8,574 nucleotides of DNA from Owenweeksia sp. TMED14 (GTDB lineage: Bacteria; Bacteroidota; Bacteroidia; Flavobacteriales; Schleiferiaceae). The translations under genes were made by a program, and so were the position numbers. Positions 1-6,643 of this stretch are shown here, piece by piece. The notes beneath the pieces were generated by a model that was not told where the DNA came from, ran no database searches, and worked only from the letters and a program-made list of their open reading frames with translations. Positions within the stretch are counted from its first letter, which is position 1, and every line of letters starts with the position of its first letter. The DNA is taken from NCBI GenBank assembly GCA_002167805.1, contig NHBT01000022.1, positions 3,064 through 11,637 on the forward strand. Direction: 5' to 3'.

Positions 1-414
1 TATATCATTCATTATCATCTCCCATCTAATGAAAATGAATTTATTCACAGAAACGGAAGAACTGCAAGAATGTATAAAGACGGAATAGTATATGTTTTAA
101 AACACCATAGTGACCCATCCCCACCTTTCATTCCGTATCTCCAGCTGGCAAAATTTGAAAACAAAGAATATGAGGCTCATCAAAATTGGGTCACTTTAAT
201 GATCTCAGGAGGGAGGAAAGATAGGATTTCAAAAGGGGATGTTGCAGGTTTTCTTATTAAAAAAGGTGAGCTTAAAAATGACGAAGTCGGTTTAATTGAA
301 TTAAAACAGAAAGTTACTTTTGTTGCAATTGAAAAAAAATCCTCAACAAAAATCATAAAGAAAATTAATGGATTGAGGCTAAAAACAAAAAAAATTAGAG
401 CAAGTCTCGTTTAA
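1..414 (+). CDS. DEAD-box RNA helicase, C-terminal part with DbpA-type RNA-binding domain (5' truncated by window edge)
   Basis: The reading frame is open from the first base and ends with TAA at 412-414, giving the last 137 residues of a longer protein. Residues 16-23 read HRNGRTAR, which is helicase motif VI (HRxGRTxR) at the end of the second RecA-like domain. After a linker, roughly residues 65-137 (from TLMISGGRKD to the C-terminus) match the small DbpA-type RRM domain, including the G-R/K-K-D start, the GDVAGFL segment and the basic strand near the end. Enzymes of this type are ATP-dependent RNA helicases. In E. coli DbpA this domain anchors the enzyme to 23S rRNA during assembly of the large ribosomal subunit. 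A similar rRNA role here is inference, because the Q motif, Walker A and DEAD box lie outside the window. The ATG at 70 is internal to the protein, not a start. The stop codon is immediately followed by the stop of the convergent gene. Confidence 0.92.
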   Translation, partial: YIIHYHLPSNENEFIHRNGRTARMYKDGIVYVLKHHSDPSPPFIPYLQLAKFENKEYEAHQNWVTLMISGGRKDRISKGDVAGFLIKKGELKNDEVGLIELKQKVTFVAIEKKSSTKIIKKINGLRLKTKKIRASLV

Positions 415-1506
415 TTAATCAAGTTCCTTTAGATAATTCTCTAGCTCAGGAATTTCAATGTTTCTTGCTACTATTATTCCTGTAGGATCAATTAATATAT
501 TTTGAGGAATCGCACGAATTGAATACAGTTCAGCTGCAGAATTTCCCCAACCCTTAAGGTCAGACATTTGAGGCCAAGTTAAACCATCATCGATAATTGC
601 TTTTTTCCATCGATCGTTATCTTGGTCAAATGCTACGCCAACAATTTCAAATTTATTGGACCACCTTCGATAAATATCGACCAGATCCGGATTTTGAGCT
701 CGACAAGGACCGCACCATGATGCCCAAAAGTCGACAAGGGTATATTTAGAAATTAAAGAACTTAGAGAAATTGCAACCCCAGATGTGTCAAATTGAGAGA
801 TGTCAGTGTAAGGTTCACCAATAGCAACCCTGTGAAGGGCATCTGAACGCTTTCTTAGGAGATTTACATCTTCTGAGTCATAATTTGTCACATTTTCTAA
901 AACAGAATCGATAAACTCAATTTCTTCCATATAAAGATATCTGTTCGTAATAAAGGCACCCAAAGCATCATGATTCAGGGCGAAATCTTTGGTTTCTCTC
1001 TGAAGTTGAGTGTATTTTAAATCCATAATTGCTGATAGCGAATCAACGGTTTCAGAATCTCCAGCCGCAGAGGCAATAGTGTAGGTCTCTCTCAGGCCAT
1101 CAGTAAAATCTTTAAATTCATCCCTTTTTGACATGTATTCATTAAGATTGTCTTGACTCTCTGTTCCTGACAACTCACCTTGAAACGGGAATATCGATGC
1201 ATCACCAGTTAGTGATAGTTTGCCTTGATAACCAAATCCAGCTATTGCCTCAGGTAGGCCCGAGATACTTAAATAAAACGAGGTCGGACCTTTTGGTGAG
1301 AAAGAAAGTTTTCCCTTGCCGTCTATTAGTCGAATTGAATCAACTACAACCCATTCCGCAGAATCTCTGACATTTATCTTAGCTAGACCTTCATTTTCTG
1401 ACGGTACAAAATTCTCTAGATTTATATCAATCTCTAGGGAATTATTCGCGCAAGAGGCAATTATTAATATTGCTGTTGCAATTAGTGTACTTTTCATCAT
1501 TTTCAT
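415..1506 (-). CDS. TlpA/ResA-like thiol-disulfide oxidoreductase lipoprotein with DUF4369-like N-terminus
   Basis: This 363-residue protein starts with a lipoprotein signal peptide: basic MKMMK, a hydrophobic stretch, then lipobox I-A-S-C with the lipidated Cys at residue 19. No clear surface-export signal follows the Cys, so anchoring in the periplasm is likely. Residues of about 24-120 form a beta-rich region resembling DUF4369 domains, followed by a charged, probably helical linker (about 120-230). The C-terminal thioredoxin fold starts near residue 255 and carries the redox motif W264-C265-G266-P267-C268, with the cis-proline in the IPQN segment (Pro334). Proteins with this layout are common in Bacteroidota and act as membrane-anchored reductases or oxidases of exported thiols; the client is unknown here. 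Three Met codons lie close together (residues 1, 3 and 4), so the exact start is uncertain by a few residues. The gene is divergent from the exported S46 peptidase with 25 bp between start codons, which suggests but does not prove a link. Confidence 0.88.
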   Translation of the reverse strand: MKMMKSTLIATAILIIASCANNSLEIDINLENFVPSENEGLAKINVRDSAEWVVVDSIRLIDGKGKLSFSPKGPTSFYLSISGLPEAIAGFGYQGKLSLTGDASIFPFQGELSGTESQDNLNEYMSKRDEFKDFTDGLRETYTIASAAGDSETVDSLSAIMDLKYTQLQRETKDFALNHDALGAFITNRYLYMEEIEFIDSVLENVTNYDSEDVNLLRKRSDALHRVAIGEPYTDISQFDTSGVAISLSSLISKYTLVDFWASWCGPCRAQNPDLVDIYRRWSNKFEIVGVAFDQDNDRWKKAIIDDGLTWPQMSDLKGWGNSAAELYSIRAIPQNILIDPTGIIVARNIEIPELENYLKELD

Positions 1507-1510
1507 CTTG

Positions 1511-1527
1511 CGAAGATATTATCTTTA
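1511..1527. promoter_or_regulatory. Putative symmetric divergent promoter between the TlpA-like and S46 genes
   Basis: The 25-bp gap (1507-1531) is centred on a perfect inverted repeat, AAGATA-T-TATCTT (1513-1525). Each arm contributes to an outward-facing match to the Bacteroidota -7 box TAnnTTTG with one mismatch: TATCTTTA at 1520-1527 on the plus strand and TATCTTCG at 1518-1511 on the minus strand. Each box ends exactly 4 nt before its start codon, so transcripts would be leaderless or nearly so. No TTG -33 element sits at 17-23 bp upstream on either strand, which weakens the call. Matches of this quality are not rare in AT-rich DNA. Confidence 0.3.
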
Positions 1528-1531
1528 CCGG

Positions 1532-3634
1532 ATGTTAAAAAAATCACTTCTCTTTTTTATCCTTCTGACTACGTTTAATTTGTCTATGTATTCACAAGGA
1601 ATGTGGCTACCAAACGAATTATTGGAACAAGAAACAAATATGAAGTCCAAAGGGATGACTATGTCTGCATCCGATATTTACTCAATAAATTCAGGTAGTT
1701 TAAAGGATGCTATTGTTCATTTTGGTGGCTTTTGCACTGGAGAAGTAATCTCAGATCAGGGACTAGTATTAACAAACCACCATTGCGGTTATAGCGCTAT
1801 TCAGAGTCATTCATCAGTTCAAAATGATTATTTGAAAAATGGGTTTTGGGCCAAATCATTTTCTGAAGAAAAGCCAAATGAAGGTCTATTCGTTGATTTC
1901 ATTGTTTCAATTGATGATGTTTCAGAGAGTATTCAAAATTTTATTGCAAAAGGATTGAGTCAAAATGAAGCAATTGATTCTTTTATACAAGTAAATCCAG
2001 CAATCGGGAAGGGAATGCGTTCGGAGATTAAGCCAATTTATTTTGGGAATCAATTCATACTTATTGTCTCACAGAGATACTCAGATGTTCGATTGGTTGG
2101 TGCTCCTCCAAGTCTCATTGGGAAATTTGGCGCTGATACAGATAATTGGGTTTGGCCAAGACATACTGGTGACTTTTCATTTTTTAGGATTTATGCATCT
2201 CCAGATGGAAGCCCTGCAGAGTATTCGCCAGAGAATATTCCTTTAAAAACTAAAAATCCTCTAACAATTAGCTTAGAGGGTGTTAATGAGGGGGATTTTT
2301 CTTTAATCTATGGATTTCCTGGTAGGACAAGTAATTATCTTCCTGTAAACGAGGTCTCTCAGCAAATAGATGTTTTGTTGCCGATTCGGGTTGAGTTAAG
2401 AGAAATCATTCTAGATAAATGGGATAGTGCAATGCGTATAAATCCAGTCGTAAAAATTCAATATGCATCTAAATATGCATCTGTGTCGAATGGATGGAAG
2501 AAATGGAAAGGTCAAATTGAAGGAATCGAGGCTTCTTATGGTATTGATACATTGAAAAAAAGACAAGAGAGAATGATTAATTACCACTCAGCAAACAATA
2601 AAAATGCTTTTGTGGCTGTGGATCAACTTGAGCGTTTTAATAATCAGACGGAATCTCTAGAGAATGCAAGAAAAAGTTTAATTTATTTTCAGGAAATTTT
2701 AAGAAATTGGGAGTTGTTAACCTGGAGTAGGTTAGCGAATAATATAGTAAGGCTCTCAGATGAGGGCAAGGATTTGAAAGGTGCCTTGAGAGCACTCATA
2801 GAATTTGAAAAGAATTATAATCCTGAGTTGGATCGAAGATCTTCAAGAAGTCTTGTTCAGAATTGGCTTTCGGCGGGAGAGAAGGATACGCTATTAACTG
2901 TTCCAATCGATTATATTAACGAAACAAATTCATTTTTGCAGGGTTTGTTTAGCCCCGCTCTATATAAAAGTTTACCAATTGGAATTGCTGAGTTAGACGC
3001 AAATTTTATAGCTGATTCTTGTAGAAATCATCTTGCTTTTGATTTATGGCCAGACCTTCTAAATAGATACCGCTCATTATTGATGAAAACGAACAAACTA
3101 GAAAAGGATTTTCAATCCGGTATGAAGGAGTGGATGTCACTATATCTTTCTTCGGTAGATGAAGGGGAAAATATTTTTGCGCCTGATGCAAATTCAACCA
3201 TGAGGGTCTCCTATGGTTTAATTGGTGGTTTTTCGCCCCGAGATGGTGCTAATTATAATCACAACACTACAACTGAGGGTATCTTGGAAAAATATATTCC
3301 AGGTGATTATGAATTTGATTTACCACAAAATTTTAAGAAAACGCTTGAGAATAGAGAGTTTGGCAGATACGCGGATAACGATGGACAATTATCTGTCTGT
3401 TTTATCGCCGCAAATCATACTTCAGGTGGGAACTCAGGAAGTCCAGCTTTAAACTCAAAGGGACACCTGATTGGTTTAAATTTTGATCGTCTTTGGGAAG
3501 GTACAATGAGTGATTTTTACTTCACCACCCAGCGTTGCAGAAATATTATGGTTGACGTTCGCTATATAATGTGGGTAGTCGATAAATATGCAAATGCAAA
3601 CAGATTAATTGAAGAGATGAGATTTGCTGATTAA
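1532..3634 (+). CDS. dpp11: S46 family dipeptidyl-peptidase, DPP11 type (Asp/Glu-specific)
   Basis: This is a 700-residue serine exopeptidase that removes dipeptides from peptide N-termini in the periplasm; family members run to about 700-720 residues. Residues 1-22 are a signal peptide (two Lys, hydrophobic core, small residues before Q22-G23), followed by GMWLPNEL, the usual start of mature S46 enzymes. The catalytic triad is visible: His84 in TNHHC, probably Asp214 in RHTGDFSFFR, and Ser635 in GGNSGSP. Arg653 lies 18 residues after the catalytic Ser in LNFDRLWEGTMSD. This is the position and context of Arg673 in characterised DPP11 (Ser655), where it selects Asp or Glu at P1; DPP7 has Gly there. 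The frame is open further upstream to an ATG at 1316, but the signal peptide and the overlapping tlpA-like gene make 1532 the start. The role is likely amino-acid scavenging from acidic peptides. Codon and base use match the neighbours. Confidence 0.92.
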   Translation: MLKKSLLFFILLTTFNLSMYSQGMWLPNELLEQETNMKSKGMTMSASDIYSINSGSLKDAIVHFGGFCTGEVISDQGLVLTNHHCGYSAIQSHSSVQNDYLKNGFWAKSFSEEKPNEGLFVDFIVSIDDVSESIQNFIAKGLSQNEAIDSFIQVNPAIGKGMRSEIKPIYFGNQFILIVSQRYSDVRLVGAPPSLIGKFGADTDNWVWPRHTGDFSFFRIYASPDGSPAEYSPENIPLKTKNPLTISLEGVNEGDFSLIYGFPGRTSNYLPVNEVSQQIDVLLPIRVELREIILDKWDSAMRINPVVKIQYASKYASVSNGWKKWKGQIEGIEASYGIDTLKKRQERMINYHSANNKNAFVAVDQLERFNNQTESLENARKSLIYFQEILRNWELLTWSRLANNIVRLSDEGKDLKGALRALIEFEKNYNPELDRRSSRSLVQNWLSAGEKDTLLTVPIDYINETNSFLQGLFSPALYKSLPIGIAELDANFIADSCRNHLAFDLWPDLLNRYRSLLMKTNKLEKDFQSGMKEWMSLYLSSVDEGENIFAPDANSTMRVSYGLIGGFSPRDGANYNHNTTTEGILEKYIPGDYEFDLPQNFKKTLENREFGRYADNDGQLSVCFIAANHTSGGNSGSPALNSKGHLIGLNFDRLWEGTMSDFYFTTQRCRNIMVDVRYIMWVVDKYANANRLIEEMRFAD

Positions 3635-3661
3635 TAACGATATAAATAAACACTTGGACCA

Positions 3662-3669
3662 TACTTTTG
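3662..3669 (+). promoter_or_regulatory. Putative -7 box of the sucD promoter
   Basis: TACTTTTG is a perfect match to the Bacteroidota -7 consensus TAnnTTTG. It lies in the 66-bp gap after the S46 gene, and its end is 31 nt before the sucD ATG, giving a leader of about 25 nt. The leader ends in an A-rich segment (CCAAAATAAA) just before the ATG, as is common in genes of this phylum that lack a Shine-Dalgarno sequence. No TTG is found 17-23 bp upstream, so the -33 element is missing or degenerate. Confidence 0.45.
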
Positions 3670-3700
3670 TGTCCGATAATTAAATTCACACCAAAATAAA

Positions 3701-4579
3701 ATGAGCGTACTCGTAAATAAGGATTCAAAAGTTATAGTCCAAGGTTTTACCGGAAAAGAAGGGTCATTCCACGCGGAGCAAATGATTGCTTTTGGAACCA
3801 ATGTGGTTGGTGGAGTAACTCCTGGAAAAGGAGGGCAAAATCATTTAGGTAAACCTGTATTTAATACGGTGAAGGAAGCGGTAGCTAATACACAAGCAAA
3901 TGTCTCAATTCTTTTCGTTCCACCTGCTTTTGCCGCTGATTCAATTATGGAAGCTGCCGATTCCGGTATTGAAGTTATTGTATGCATTACCGAAGGTATC
4001 CCAGTAGCCGATATGATTAAAGCGAAGCCATATTCTGAAAGTCGTGGTGCAACTTTAATCGGTCCGAATTGTCCTGGAGTAATAACTGCGGGTGAGGCCA
4101 AAGTTGGGATAATGCCAGGTTTCGTCTTTAAAAAAGGAAGAATAGGAGTGGTTTCAAAGTCAGGAACTTTGACCTATGAAGCTGCTGACCAAGTGGTTAA
4201 AGCCAACATGGGAATTTCAACAGCTATCGGTATTGGGGGAGATCCAATCATTGGAACAACAACGAAAGATGCCGTGAAGCTTTTAATGAATGATAAAGAG
4301 ACAGATGGAATCATAATGATTGGTGAAATTGGCGGTCAGCTTGAAGCAGAGGCTGGGCAATGGATTAAGGATAACGGGACTAAGCCAGTAGTCGGTTTTA
4401 TTGCAGGAGAGACGGCACCCGCAGGTAGAACAATGGGACATGCTGGTGCTATAGTTGGAGGCGCGGAGGATACAGCTCAAGCGAAAAAGTCTATTTTAAG
4501 AAGTTGCGGAGTCCATGTTGTTGATTCTCCAGCTCAAATTGGCTCTAAAATGGCTGAAATAATTAGTTCACTAGGGTGA
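3701..4579 (+). CDS. sucD: Succinate-CoA ligase (ADP/GDP-forming) subunit alpha
   Basis: This is the alpha subunit of succinyl-CoA synthetase, the TCA-cycle enzyme that interconverts succinyl-CoA and succinate with substrate-level phosphorylation. At 292 residues it is close to E. coli SucD (289). Visible motifs in order are the CoA-binding Rossmann loop GFTGKEG (residues 15-21), GPNCPG (121-126), the SKSGTLTYE segment of the ligase domain (152-160), GEIGG with Glu209, and MGHAGAI with His247, the residue phosphorylated during catalysis (His246 in E. coli). All key residues are intact. The partner subunit gene sucC is not in the window, so the two subunits are encoded apart, as I recall for many Bacteroidota. 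The TGA stop overlaps the GTG start of the next gene by 4 bp, so the two are probably co-transcribed and translationally coupled. Confidence 0.98.
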   Translation: MSVLVNKDSKVIVQGFTGKEGSFHAEQMIAFGTNVVGGVTPGKGGQNHLGKPVFNTVKEAVANTQANVSILFVPPAFAADSIMEAADSGIEVIVCITEGIPVADMIKAKPYSESRGATLIGPNCPGVITAGEAKVGIMPGFVFKKGRIGVVSKSGTLTYEAADQVVKANMGISTAIGIGGDPIIGTTTKDAVKLLMNDKETDGIIMIGEIGGQLEAEAGQWIKDNGTKPVVGFIAGETAPAGRTMGHAGAIVGGAEDTAQAKKSILRSCGVHVVDSPAQIGSKMAEIISSLG

Positions 4580-5412
4580 ATTCCAGTTTTACAATTTATA
4601 ATCAAACTATCTTAAATGAAGCTGAATCAGAAGCATTTAATCGAAGATCTCATTTATATGGAGATGGCTTATTTGAAACGTTAAGAGTTCATCAGGGTAA
4701 AATTTGTTTTTGGGAGAGTCACTATTTTCGATTAATGTCATCAATGCGAATTTTGCGTTTAGAGATTCCTCTAAATTGGTCTCCTGATGATCTAGAAAAA
4801 GAAATTTTATCATTTAAACCTGAGCCTCAAATTGATTATCGAGTTCGTTTTAGTGTATGGAGGGAAGGTGGTTTAGGTTATACGCCTAACACGAATTCAA
4901 TTGACTGGTCCATAAATTTTTCTGAGCTTGATGATAAAGGCTATTCGAGCCCCGTTAAGAAACAGAAGTTAGCTCTGTTCCAAGAACACAAAAAATCTAA
5001 AGGTTTATTGTCAAATTTAAAATTAAGTGAAAGCATACTCTATATTTTGGCAGCAAAATTTGCATCTGAGCAACATACTGATGATGCAATTATTCTATCT
5101 CAGGACAATCATGTACTTGAGACCAGTAGAGGAAATATATTTCTTCTTAAGGGCAACGAATTGATAACGCCATCATTGGAGGACGGGGCATTAAGAGGTG
5201 TTATGAGAGAGCAAATTTTGAAATATGCTAAAGATGCTAATCTCACATCCAAAGAGGAAAAGGTAAATCCCTTTGATCTATTAAAAGCTGATGAAATATG
5301 GATAACTAATGCAATAACAGGAATTGTTTCCGTGAGTGATTATCGAAAATCCTCCTATGGATGTTTAAAGGGGGATGAGATGCAAGTTATTCTTAATTCT
5401 AAATGTGAATAA
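4576..5412 (+). CDS. Fold-type IV PLP enzyme: class IV aminotransferase, possibly aminodeoxychorismate lyase (PabC-like)
   Basis: The protein has 278 residues and belongs to the BCAT / D-amino-acid transaminase / 4-amino-4-deoxychorismate lyase family. Hallmarks are YGDGLFET (residues 28-35), H49-x-x-R52-L, the PLP-binding Lys149 in [15 protein letters not shown] (182-189), the [14 protein letters not shown] segment, and [14 protein letters not shown] near the C-terminus. The short length and the NLK context of the lysine recall ADC lyase, which releases p-aminobenzoate for folate synthesis. Branched-chain or D-amino-acid transamination cannot be excluded from sequence alone, and no pabA or pabB is nearby. 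The start is a GTG at 4576 overlapping the sucD stop; the next in-frame ATG would delete the conserved YGDG motif. YqgE follows convergently, with pdxH, which makes the PLP cofactor, beyond it. I recall class IV aminotransferase and yqgE being neighbours in other Flavobacteriia, but could not check this. Confidence 0.9.
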   Translation: MNSSFTIYNQTILNEAESEAFNRRSHLYGDGLFETLRVHQGKICFWESHYFRLMSSMRILRLEIPLNWSPDDLEKEILSFKPEPQIDYRVRFSVWREGGLGYTPNTNSIDWSINFSELDDKGYSSPVKKQKLALFQEHKKSKGLLSNLKLSESILYILAAKFASEQHTDDAIILSQDNHVLETSRGNIFLLKGNELITPSLEDGALRGVMREQILKYAKDANLTSKEEKVNPFDLLKADEIWITNAITGIVSVSDYRKSSYGCLKGDEMQVILNSKCE

Positions 5413-5418
5413 CCTTAA

Positions 5419-5979
5419 TTAATTCATTTCTATATTTTCTGGCGCGTGAGTCCATAATCTGAATGAGTCTGGGAAATGAGTCTTAAGTTTTTGATATACA
5501 TTCTTTTCAAAGTATAGATCACTTGAACCCAGTTTTCTTAATACAACCCAGGATTCCTCATCAATTTCTTCATTAATTTGATCCAATGACCACCCGCTGT
5601 AACCAATGAAAAATTTAATCATTGTTGAATCAACGGTGCCATTCAACAATCCTTTTTTCATGGATTCAAAGTCTCCACACCAATAGATTTCATTTTTGAT
5701 ATGATGTGACTCAAATATAATATTTGGACAATTATGAATAAAAAATAAAGCATCCTTATTTACTGGACCTCCCTCGAAAACCGGCAGATCGGGCCATTCC
5801 TCTCCGAAAATATTTTTTAAAGAGAGCTTCGAAGGTTTATCTAGACACAATCCAGTTATGCCATCGCTGTTTTGATCAGTAATTAGGATAACACTTTTGC
5901 TAAATGTTTTGTCAGAGATCAAAGGGTGCGCTAATAAAACATCTCCAATTTTGACAAATGGGGTGGTGGAAGAACTCAT
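5419..5979 (-). CDS. yqgE: YqgE/AlgH family protein (DUF179)
   Basis: This 186-residue protein matches the family's usual size of about 185-190. Recognisable signatures are GDVLLAHPLISDKTFSKSV (residues 12-30), EGGPV (69-73), and FFIGYSGWSLDQINEEI (123-139), the most diagnostic block. There is no signal peptide or membrane segment, so it is probably cytoplasmic. The family is widespread and structurally characterised, but its biochemical role remains unclear. The AlgH name comes from a link to alginate regulation in Pseudomonas that should not be transferred here. One small departure is Asp47 in CLDKP, where many members have Asn before x-P. The gene converges on the class IV aminotransferase gene with 6 bp between stop codons and diverges from pdxH with 22 bp between start codons. 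Confidence 0.95.
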   Translation of the reverse strand: MSSSTTPFVKIGDVLLAHPLISDKTFSKSVILITDQNSDGITGLCLDKPSKLSLKNIFGEEWPDLPVFEGGPVNKDALFFIHNCPNIIFESHHIKNEIYWCGDFESMKKGLLNGTVDSTMIKFFIGYSGWSLDQINEEIDEESWVVLRKLGSSDLYFEKNVYQKLKTHFPDSFRLWTHAPENIEMN

Positions 5980-5984
5980 ATCCT

Positions 5985-6013
5985 CTAATTTAGCAAATAC
6001 AATGAGTTTACAA
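5985..6013 (-). promoter_or_regulatory. Putative yqgE promoter, overlapping a possible outward pdxH box
   Basis: On the minus strand TAAATTAG (5992-5985) is one mismatch from TAnnTTTG and ends 5 nt before the yqgE ATG. A TTG (6013-6011) lies 18 bp upstream of it, inside the 17-23 bp range for the -33 element and within the first codons of pdxH. The same core, CTAA-T-TTAG at 5985-5993, is an inverted repeat, so the plus strand also reads a one-mismatch box, TAATTTAG (5986-5993), 8 nt before the pdxH ATG. The plus-strand box has no TTG at the right distance. Confidence 0.3.
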
Positions 6014-6637
6014 GAGGATAGAAAAGAATATTTGAGTAGTGAATTAGGAGATAATTATCTCAGTGTTGATCCGAAAAACCTTTTTAAGGAGTGGCTTAAG
6101 GATTACAGAGCAATTGTAAAACAAGACTCAACGGCATTTGCTTTAAGTACCGTGGGGGACACTGGCAATCCTGATTCAAGAATTGTGCTTCTGAAAGAAA
6201 TAAGAGACGAAGGGTTGGTTTTTTATACAAATTATGAATCAAAAAAAGGTAGAGATATCAAGTTTAACAAAAATGTTCATGCTCTATTTTTTTGGAAAGA
6301 ACTTGAACGACAGGTTAGGATTAAAGGAATTGTTACTAAAATATCAAGAGAGGATAGTGAAAAGTATTTTTCCACAAGGCCTAGGGCATCGCAATTAGGT
6401 GCCATCTCTTCAAATCAATCGCAAAAAATTTCGACGAGAGAAGATTTGGATATAAAGTTTAACTCTTATTATTCACAGGGGTCGGAGAACCTCAAATGTC
6501 CAGATAATTGGGGTGGTTATTGTATTCAAATAAAACAAATCGAATTTTGGCAAGGAAGAATGAATAGGATGCATGATAGAATTATTTTTGAGAAAACAAT
6601 GTCTTCACAATGGAACTCTTACAGAGTTCAACCATAA
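6002..6637 (+). CDS. pdxH: Pyridoxamine/pyridoxine 5'-phosphate oxidase
   Basis: This FMN-dependent enzyme oxidises PNP or PMP to pyridoxal 5'-phosphate, the last step of de novo PLP synthesis and of salvage. At 211 residues it is a normal length (E. coli 218). Conserved blocks in order are SRIVLLK (59-65), FYTNYESKKGRDI (74-86), ALFFWKELERQVRIKG (94-109), STRPRASQLG (124-133), NWGGY (169-173) and EFWQGRMNRMHDRI (181-194). Arg189 and His191 correspond to the E. coli active-site pair Arg197/His199. The C-terminus reads YRVQP where many homologues end in RLAP, a mild change. The frame stays open upstream to 5897, but the ATG at 6002 fits the family N-terminus and avoids overlap with yqgE. The next gene starts 6 bp after the stop, so the two form a likely operon. 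PdxH would supply cofactor to enzymes such as the class IV protein upstream. Confidence 0.97.
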   Translation: MSLQEDRKEYLSSELGDNYLSVDPKNLFKEWLKDYRAIVKQDSTAFALSTVGDTGNPDSRIVLLKEIRDEGLVFYTNYESKKGRDIKFNKNVHALFFWKELERQVRIKGIVTKISREDSEKYFSTRPRASQLGAISSNQSQKISTREDLDIKFNSYYSQGSENLKCPDNWGGYCIQIKQIEFWQGRMNRMHDRIIFEKTMSSQWNSYRVQP

Positions 6638-6643
6638 AGAATT

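Noticed and set aside
70..414. Stand-alone small protein starting at the ATG at 70
   Set aside because: The frame is open to base 1 and carries helicase motif VI before this ATG, so it is the tail of a larger protein.
1316..1531. Possible 72-residue N-terminal extension of the S46 peptidase
   Set aside because: The open frame runs antisense through the lipoprotein gene and would bury the clear signal peptide that begins at 1532. The mature enzyme start GMWLPNEL fits the shorter form.
2043..2246. Small open frames inside the S46, sucD and fmt genes (for example 2043-2246, 3222-3452, 3841-4101, 4283-4480, 7983-8246)
   Set aside because: Each lies inside a strongly supported gene in another frame or strand, with no recognisable domain and no promoter of its own.
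2461..2482. Ten-base direct repeat ATATGCATCT, 12 bp apart
   Set aside because: It is within the S46 coding sequence and encodes YASKYAS, a segment that fits the family, so it is explained by protein sequence.
3656..3674. Hairpin GGAC / GTCC around the sucD -7 box as terminator or operator
   Set aside because: The stem is only 4 bp plus a wobble pair, with an 11-nt loop and no T-run. It is too weak to call.
5897..6001. Possible 35-residue extension of PdxH
   Set aside because: It lies antisense over the start of yqgE and has no similarity to PdxH N-termini. The ATG at 6002 gives the normal family length.
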